Assembly (NCBI GenBank): GCA_033977485.1
Contig: CM066998.1
Span: 30,195,501 to 30,259,500, forward strand
DNA: 64,000 bases
Reading direction: 5' to 3'
Origin: Hydrangea macrophylla
Taxonomy: Eukaryota > Streptophyta > Magnoliopsida > Cornales > Hydrangeaceae
Under the pieces are notes generated by a model. That model did no database searches, was not told the origin of the DNA, and saw only the letters and a list, made by a program, of their open reading frames with translations. The stretch's first letter is position 1. The number at the start of each line of letters is the position of its first letter. The position numbers and the translations under genes were made by a program. Positions 56,311-64,000 of the stretch are shown in pieces.

Positions 56311-57648
56311 TGATGTTGTCAATATCAAGATATAAAAAGTGTTCTTTACTTTTCAAAAGATTTGTAGTGTGAAAGCAAAGGTCGAACCCACAGGGATTGG
56401 TTAACTACAGCGACTTAATTTTAAAACCTAACTTTAGTTAATTATGAAAACGGATTTTTATTTGATTTTAATTAAACTAATAACAATTAAAGTAAATCTA
56501 AACTAGGAAAGCAATTAAAGTTGTTTTAAATAATGTTTAAGGGAACCTAGGATTGCAAATCCACCACTAGCTTCATAATAGGAATATTTATGAATTACTT
56601 TAGCTTATTACGTTGGATGAATATGGGAAATTGTAGCTACAAGCCCAATTCCTCCGACAAGAAGATAATCATGGTTCAAGCACCAACATAATCCATCTTC
56701 GGGTAGCACGAATTATCTCACACTAAACTAGGGTTGTGATCTAATCCGTCTAACCTAGGCATGGACTATTCGGATACTTGATAGCACGAATCAATAAAGC
56801 ACCATCACATGTAAACAATCTAAACAAGCACAGCAAGAATAGATCGTTGAGCACATCACAGTCAAAATAGATCTAAGACAAGAATAAATTCTGAAAGCAA
56901 TGATTTAATCAATGTAAGTACGATTTATTTATAAAAATCCTCTAAACATGTGACTGTCATCCATACATAATAAAACTTAAATAAAAGCATAAATAAAACC
57001 CTATTACTCGTCTAGAGCTTCATTGAAACCCTAGATCTATGATCTAGCCGTCCATGGAAGTAGTAGATAGCAAGAGGTTGATGGATTCTTCTTCTTCTCC
57101 TTGCTTCCCTCCCTTCAATGGCTGGAAGTATGTATGTATAATATGTATGTATGGGTGTGTAACCCTTTAATTGAAGTAAAATAGAGTATATATAGATTTA
57201 CAACAAGTTTTGGAAGCCTTTACAACTCGAAACGGACTGAAACTGATGTAATTTACAATCTGGACGTCATTCTGCAGTTTCGTTTGCACAGGAGTCTTCA
57301 GTATACTGAAATACGCAACATTGGTTTTTACCCATATCGCGCGAGCGGGTCGCGCGAGCGCGACATTTTGGACTTCGCGCGCGTGGATCGCGCGAGCGAT
57401 TCTGGGGATCTTGCGCGAGCGGATCGCGCGAGCGATTCTCGGATTTCGCGGGCGCGGCTCGCGCGCGCGACTTGGCTTTTTCAGCTTCTTCCTTTCTGAC
57501 TTTTCACCCTGTTTAGCCTGATATACTTGATTTCTTCCAAAACCTGTCAGAAAATAGAAAACGAAGTAAAAATATACAAAAACAGGATAAAAAGGTACTA
57601 ACAAATGCTCGTTAAGGCGTATAAATAGGATTAGTTCTCTCCCGATCA
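56311..57648 (-). mobile_element. Solo LTR inside the 5' LTR of copia 1
   Basis: 1338 bp from tgatgttgtcaa to ctcccgatca (TG...CA), flanked by attgc (56306-56310, 57649-57653). The minus orientation is inferred from a TATA-like ctatttatac on the minus strand near its right end and the cctgtgggttcgacc motif near its left end. There is no internal coding region. It holds a GC-rich array of cgcgcgagcg units (about 57336-57472). The parent family is not identified. Confidence 0.82.
57336..57472. repeat. CGCGCGAGCG palindromic repeat cluster
   Basis: At least six imperfect copies of (t)cgcgcgagcg in about 135 bp, separated by short variable spacers such as gattctgggga. It is strikingly GC- and CpG-rich in an AT-rich setting and lies within the solo LTR. 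Confidence 0.8.
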
Positions 57649-57653
57649 ATTGC

Positions 57654-58502
57654 ACTCCAATATAGAAAAACTATAATATTACAAAGTGACCCCTAAACTT
57701 GTTTGATGTTTCAATAATACCCCTCCACCATATGTATCCATAATTTAATTGGATCTTTAAATAAAGACTGTCTAATCAATTAAATGCCCAAAACTTATTA
57801 TCCTTGAAACTTAATCACATTCAAATAATTACTACTTATTCCAGTACACATTTTACTGAAACGACTGATCAGATTCTAGTAATTCAACTAGTGATTAACT
57901 CAAGGGGATACTGACTCTATCAGAGAGGGTGGATTCCGTCTTGAAAATATATGTTCCTACAACTCTAGAAATTGATTACCCAAGATACCCAGATGTTGAT
58001 CTTAGGGACCTCACTGATTGATAAATCAAAGTGATCAATTCTAAAGTCTAAGTTCACTATTTTCTTAGGATTAAGAGTACATTGCTTCAAAGCAAGTATG
58101 AGAACCCTATTAACCTTGACAATAATTTATGTTAATGGGTTTACTCATCGTCCATCAATGCATTACATGCACTAGTATATTAACTAAGAGTCAGACACTC
58201 TAGTGGTTGAGATTCACCACCTTATCTCATAGGAGTTAATATACTGCAGTCTACTTAATAAGATATCCAGACTTACTAAAGACTGTGATTTATATTTAAA
58301 ATGACGAGTAATTATGATTTATATCTCCTTTATGTAAATCTCATTCACATAAATAAATCATATAAAACGTCATTAATGGATATCCTGCTAAAACAATTCA
58401 TCTCATGAAAAAAATAAAATAAACATAACTCATGTCCATAAATAGGATTAAAATGTCTACATAAAATCAAATAAAATGGTTTGAGGGCATACAATCCCAA
58501 CA
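57654..58502 (-). mobile_element. 5' LTR of copia 1, outer part
   Basis: Continuation of the LTR after the solo LTR, ending cccaaca; matches 49135-49983 closely. Confidence 0.93.
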
Positions 58503-58507
58503 GTTAA

Positions 58508-59920
58508 TTCCATATATGCGTACACTAAAGACGGAGAAGAAATATAACTCAGGTCTTGAACCCAAATCTGATTTTCTTTATCCGGGATGGTGCAGCAGCC
58601 TCCACTAGGTTATCTTTACCCTTATGTCTCCCACGAATGCTTCCCGGTTAGGCTAGAGAAGGTAGGATCTCTAATGGAGAGGATAAGGAGGGTTTGGGAG
58701 CTCTAAAATAGTTTCTACAGCTTCTGACGTTCAAAATGACGAACTCCTTTTTTCTAGATGCAGCTGCCCTATTTGTAGATTCCTAGAACTAACCTAATGT
58801 TCGAGCGATTGAAGTGCATTCGATCGATCGAGACTTCAATCGATCGAACCACCTTCGAGCGATCGAACCCACCAAGACTTCAATCGATTGAGACACCTTT
58901 GATCGATCGAACCCGCCTTGACTAGATTCTCATGTGCCTTTCCAAGCATTCTAGCGGAGCCAAGAGTGGGACCTCCTAGGCCCTTTATTGTTGACTCATA
59001 CCAGTTTTTTAATTACCATGACCAAACTCTTTGATCAGCAAACTAACGAATTGGTCAGTTAACGTTTACTCCACTATAAAACGATAACTGAACTCCAACG
59101 CAAACGAACATATCCGAAGCAATAACTAGACTTGTATGGTTTACTAATGTCCCTCTACCGTTAGCATTCGTAATCATATTCAGGTAGTCGGATAACTGGT
59201 TACTGTTAACTTGAATCATGATTACTTCTTATATTCCTTGGGTCCCATTCACCACTCATGATTACCAAACATGTTGATAACTACTTATCAACAAGACTGC
59301 AGTTCTCAGTAATCAACTTGGTGACATTCTCAAGGGAATGCTTACTCTGAATCAGAGGGTAGATTCTATCTTGATAATATATGTCACAACCCTATGAACA
59401 TGACATACCCAAGATACCCAGGTGTTGATCTTCTATAGACCTCACTGATTGGTAAGTCAAAGCAGCCATATTCACAGTCTGTGTTCATAATCATCTCAAG
59501 ATTAAGAACACGTACCTTATACAAGTTATGAGTTCCTATCGACTAATTGACAGTCTTGAGTGTCAATAGGAAAGCTCAGGTTCGTCAATGCACTATAAGC
59601 ACTAGCATATTAACTAAGAGTTACACTCTAGTGATTGAGATTAATCACTCCATCCAATGGTAGTTAATCACGCTACAGTGTAAACCTGATGAGATATCCA
59701 GTCTCACCATCCATTGTGACAAGTTCTAAGTAACAAAGAATAGTAATTCGTATCTCACTTGTACATATCTCATACATACATGAATTACTTACTATGATAC
59801 TTAAGGATAACAATCATCTCATGAAAGAAATATACATAACAAAATGTAAAGCCGATATCCATATATTAAAATGTCAATGTCTTATATATGAAGTAATGGT
59901 TTGAGGGCACAAACCCAATA
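58508..59920 (-). mobile_element. 3' LTR of copia 2, main part
   Basis: About 1.41 kb ending gggcacaaacccaata (the usual final aca is mutated to ata), next to a purine-rich tract in element sense. It is homologous to the plus-strand LTR at 63388, which gives its outer part. It contains a cluster of tcgatcga repeats (58800-58920). Confidence 0.8.
58800..58920. repeat. TCGATCGA palindromic repeat cluster in copia 2 LTR
   Basis: Six or more copies of (c/t)gatcgatcga-like palindromes joined by gacttcaat- and accacctt-like spacers. Confidence 0.8.
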
Positions 59921-59939
59921 AACTCCCACATACACTCAC

Positions 59940-62900
59940 AACCATACAGGATTACATCTAAGACCTAGACTATCTAGATAACGAACAAAGACTTTCTGCG
60001 GCAAGGACTTTGTAAACAGATTCGCAAGATTGTCAGAGTTGGCAATCTTACTGACAGTCACATCTCCACGTTGAACAGTATCTCGGATTAGATAATATAT
60101 CTACTCTACGTGCTTTCCCTTTCCATGGTTCCTTGGCTCCTTGGACTGAGCCACCGCCCTATTATTATCACAATAAAGCGTAATAGGCGACAGCGATGCT
60201 GGTACCACCTCGAGATCCATAAGGAACTTCTTCAGCCAAACAGCTTCCTTTGCGGCTTCGCAAACAGCCACATACTTAGCTTCTGTAGTTGAGTCTGTAA
60301 TGCATTTCTGCTTAATGCTCCTCCAACTAACAGCACCACCTCCCAAGGTAAAGAGATGACCAGATGTCGACTTCCTCAAATCTTTATCTAACATAAAGTC
60401 CGAGTCAGTATATCCTACTGGAATTAATTCACTACCGCCGTACATAAGCATGTAATCTTTAGTTCTTCTCAAGTATTTAAGAATGTGCTTAACAGCTGTC
60501 CAGTGCTCTGGACCCAGATTCGATTGATATCTACTAACCATGCCAACGGCAAAGTAGATATCCAGTCTAGTGCATAACATCGCATACATGAGACTTCCCA
60601 CTGCCGAAGCATAAGGAAGCCCTATCATGCGACTCCTTTCCTCTTGTGTCTTTGGACACTGGTCCTTGGAGAATGCTAAACCATGCTTGAAAGGTAACAA
60701 ACCTTTCTTCGAATTATCAATTGAAAACCTAGTTAGCACCTTATCGATATAACCAACTTGAGATAATCCCATTATCTTTCGCTTACGATCCCGAAAGAGC
60801 TTTATTCCAAGAATATAGCTCGCCTATCCTAGATCCTTCATATCGAAAGTACTAGCTAGCCAAACCTTGACCGTTGACAATGCCGCTACATCATTTTCAA
60901 TGAGTAGAATGTCGTCAACGTAAAGCACAAGAAAATCACCACTTTTCCTTCACACTTCTTGTATACACAAGTTTCATCTAGATTCTGTATGAAACCAAAC
61001 GACTTGACCGCTTGGTCAAATCGGATGTTCCAACTCCTGGATGCCTGTTTAAGCCTATAAATGGACTTTTTCAACTTGTATACCAAGTTGCCTTTCCGTC
61101 CAGCTATGAACCCTTCTGGTTGCTGCATATAGATGTCCTCCTCAAGATTTCCATTCAAGAATGCAATCTTGACGTCCATCTGCCAGATCTCATAATCTAG
61201 GCATACAGCAATGGATAACAATATCCTGATAGATTTGAGCATGGCTACCGGCAAGAAGGTTTCCTCATAGTCAATGCCCTTCCTATGAGTATAACCTTTC
61301 GCTACAAGCCTAGCCTTAAAGGTCTCAACCTTTCCATCATATCCTCTTTTCCTCTTGTAGACCCACTTACAACCAATGGGTTTAATATTAGCTGGAAGTT
61401 CTACAAGATCCCAGACTTGATTAGAATCCATAGATTCTAATTCAGCCTTCATAGATTTAACCCAATGTGCTGAGTCTACATCAGCCATTGCCTCTTCATA
61501 CGTGGAAGGATCAGATTCAGATTCTATGGAGACAACTTCAAAAACTTCTCCTAAGAACATGTATCTATCAGGCTGACTGATAATCCTCCCACTACGATGA
61601 GGTACCGGTGCAAAAATGGGTAAAGAAGTGGTATTTTCTTATTTACATCATTATCAACTGCAGGTTGGACTGAGGGGTCTCCTTCTATCTCTCTCAGATC
61701 TATCCTTCCCTTAGGTTTATGGTTCATGATATAATCATCCTCCAAGAAAATACCATTTTTACTAACAAACACTTTCTGTTCTCTTGGCTCATAAAAATAC
61801 CATCCATAACTACCCTTTGTATACCCTACGAAATAACATACTTCCGATCTAGAATCCAACTTGCTCATCTTTCCTTTTAGCACATGTGCCGGACACCCCC
61901 ATATCTGGAGGTGCAAAGAAGGCTTGCGCCCAATCCACATCTTCTGTGGTGTCCTGGGAATAGATTTGCTTGGTACTAGATTTAGTATGTACGCAGCGAT
62001 TTCCAAAGCATAACCGCAAAGGAATAAAGGCAACTCCGAATAACTCATCATTGACATAGTCATGTCTAAAAGAGTCCGGTTCCTTCTCTCCGCTATACCG
62101 TTCTACTGAGCGTACCAAGTGCAGTCAACTATGATAGAATCCCATTCTGTATGAGGTAATCAATAAACTCATTAGAGAGGTACTCGCCACCTCGATCAGA
62201 TCAAATGGCCTTGATATATGGCCCAATTGCTTCTCCACTTCAGCCCTAAACTCTTTGAACTTTTCAAAGGCTTCAGACTTGTCCTGCATTAGGTACACAT
62301 ATCCATACCTAGAATGATCATTAGTAAATGTAATGAAATACTCATAACCACCCCTTGTTCTAATATTTATTGGTCGACACACATCAGTATGAACTAAATC
62401 CAACAATGCATTGGTCCTATTGCCCTTTACGGGAAAGGGCCTTTTGGTCATCTTACCCTCTAAAGAAGACTCGCAGACTTCCACTGGTTCGAGAACCAAA
62501 TTGCCAAAGACCCCTTCTTTGACTACCAATCCTATTTAGATTGATATGCCCAAGCCTCATATGCCAAAGTCTTGTTGGATTAGTGGAAGGTTCTTTTCTT
62601 TTGGATGGAACTGTTACCATTGACTTACTAAGTTCCATACAAGAGTCTTTAGAGATGTTGGGAGTAACCACATATAAGCCATTAGTTTTAACACCAGAAC
62701 ATTTAAAAGAACTATTTCTTTTAATAACAACTTCTGTTTCAAAATGAAAAGAATAACCATTATTCGATAAATTTGAAACTGAAATTAAATTACGGCTCAT
62801 CAAAGGAATGTAAAGTATATCTGATAAAATTATTGTCTTATTGTCCAAAAACTCTAAAACTACTACTCCTATAGCAACCGCAAAAGCAGTTATGCTAGAA

Positions 62901-63387
62901 CCCAGACTTAGTACGATTTCTCCATCACTACATTTCCTGGTTGATCTGAACCCCTGCAACGAATTACAGATGTGGTTAGTCGTACCAGAATCAATGCACC
63001 AAGTGTTTGAAGTATCCGTAATAAAACTTACTTTAATCATATGTGACTCAATCATACCTTGAACTCTTGTAGCTAAGAATTCTAGACAGTTCCTCTTCCA
63101 GTGACCCTTCTCACCGCATTGGAAACACTTTCCTTTGTCTTGGCCACCCACCTTCCCTTTGCCCTTACCTTTTCCCTTAGATTTTGCAATCTTAGGGACT
63201 GGTCCAACATTTGAACCACCAGTGCCAGCTTTCTTATTCCCTTTCTTTCCTTTTGCCATAGATCGGGAAGAGGAAGTGCTTTTCTCAACGTTCAAAATGT
63301 TGACCCCAGATTTGATCATCCCTTCTGTTGCCAGTAAAGAACTCATTAATTCGATCATTGAAAAATCCATTTTATTTATATTATAGT
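59940..63387 (-). pseudogene. gag-pol: Copia 2 gag-pol polyprotein remnant
   Basis: A minus-strand polyprotein closely related to copia 1. Pieces from right to left: Gag C-terminal part with zinc knuckle CFQCGEKGHWKRNC and protease WCIDSGTTNHIC (63370-62453), GAG-pre-integrase and integrase start (62529-62125), integrase with [14 protein letters not shown] (62063-61551), RT first half to YRLKQASRSW (61560-60886) and RT end plus RNase H (60772-60101, then to a stop near 59945). Several frameshifts and stops, so it is older than copia 1. The start of gag is cut off at 63387 by a plus-strand LTR. Confidence 0.9.
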
Positions 63388-64000
63388 TGTTGGGTTTGTG
63401 CCCTCAAACCATTACTTTATATATGAGACATTGACATTTTAATATATGGATATGAGCTTTACATTTAGTTATGTATGTTTCTTTTATGAGATGATTGTTA
63501 TCCTTAAGTATCATAGTAAGTAATTCGTGTATGTATGAGATACATACAAGTGAGATACGAAATACTATTCTTTGTTACTTAGAATGTGTCACAGTGGATG
63601 ATGAGACTGGATATCTCATCAGGTTTACACTATAGCATGATTAACTACCATTGGATGGAGTGATCAATCTCAATCACTAGAGTATAACTCTTAGTTAACA
63701 TGTTGGTGCTTATAGTGCATTGACGGACCTGAGCTTTCCTATTGACACTCAAGACTGTCAATCAGTCGATAGGAACTCATAACTTGTATAAGGTACGTGT
63801 TCTTAATCTTGAGACGTTTATGAACAAAGACTGTGAATATGGCTGCTTTGACTTACCAATCAGTGAGGTCTATAGAAGATCAACACCTGGGTATCTTGGG
63901 TATGTCATATTCATAGGGTTGTTAACATATATTGTCAAGACAAAATCTACCCTCTGTTTCAGAGTAAGCATTCCCTTGAGAATGTCACCAAGTCGATTAC
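63388..64000 (+). mobile_element. Plus-strand copia 2-family LTR, cut by the window end
   Basis: Begins tgttgggtttgtgccctc directly after the gag codons of copia 2 and matches the inverse of 59920-59310 at roughly 93-94% by eye. Orientation is opposite to copia 2. It may be a solo LTR, a full element or one side of a rearrangement; the right end is outside the window. Confidence 0.8.

Larger units (their letters stand above)
48570..58502 (-). mobile_element. Copia 1: nearly complete Ty1/copia retrotransposon
   Basis: Ends tgttag (48570) and cccaaca (58502) with a perfect 5-bp duplication gttaa (48565-48569, 58503-58507). LTRs of about 1.41 kb flank a full gag-pro-int-rt-rh polyprotein on the minus strand. 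The primer site tggtatcagagc (58-type initiator Met tRNA site) is at 55733-55744, and a purine-rich agtgggagtt tract is next to the 3' LTR. The LTRs differ at roughly a dozen places by eye (about 1%), so it is young. It lies inside an LTR of copia 2. Coding breaks: one frameshift and two nonsense codons. Confidence 0.95.

Noticed and set aside
57167..57655. Minus-strand open frame of 162 codons rich in Ala and Arg
   Set aside because: Read-through of the CGCGCGAGCG repeats in a solo LTR.

Overview
The window is nuclear DNA of a flowering plant, most likely a eudicot with a repeat-rich genome. It holds no intact host gene. Nearly all of it is nested transposable elements. The evidence is plant-type Ty3/gypsy and Ty1/copia polyproteins, LTR pairs with TG...CA ends, target-site duplications (TSDs), plant-type primer sites, and CACTA and Mutator-like ends.

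Layout. Element A (1-9436 and 44214 to about 47080, plus strand) is an old Tat/Ogre-type Ty3/gypsy element. It has a decayed 5' LTR (about 144-2687, interrupted by a truncated CACTA-like piece), then gag, protease, RT, RNase H, a second archaeal-type RNase H and integrase, all with stops or frameshifts. A degenerate antisense plant-mobile-domain-like ORF lies downstream. Element B (9437-44208, plus, TSD cacgg) sits inside A's second RNase H. It has LTRs of about 4.1-4.2 kb, a shortened Gag and no pol. Element C (13121-32939, minus, TSD gtccc/gtcca) sits inside B's 5' LTR. It has LTRs of about 3.27 kb, an open 427-codon Gag frame and no pol. A CACTA transposon (24462-30656, TSD gaa) sits inside one LTR of C. 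It keeps a scrap of an Ulp1-like protease exon and itself contains LTR-like sequence and a Mutator-like element (27062-28614, 10-bp TSD) carrying the 5' end of an SPX-domain gene.

The right quarter is a stack of minus-strand Ty1/copia elements. An integrase fragment (copia 3, about 47100-48496) is broken by copia 2 (48497 to 63387 and beyond). Copia 2's LTR is broken by a young, nearly complete copia 1 (48570-58502, TSD gttaa). Copia 1's 5' LTR is broken by a solo LTR (56311-57648, TSD attgc). A plus-strand LTR of the copia 2 family cuts copia 2's gag at 63388 and runs off the window.

How the parts work together. B and C carry the cis signals (LTR promoter, primer site, polypurine tract), and C carries Gag, but neither has enzymes. 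They would need a pol-encoding relative; A is such a relative but is dead. The 3' untranslated regions of B and C are packed with tandem repeats and at least three recurrent hairpin motifs, some with compensatory changes; two of the three motifs also occur in A. These hairpins and the SPX gene fragment are the least ordinary signals in the window.
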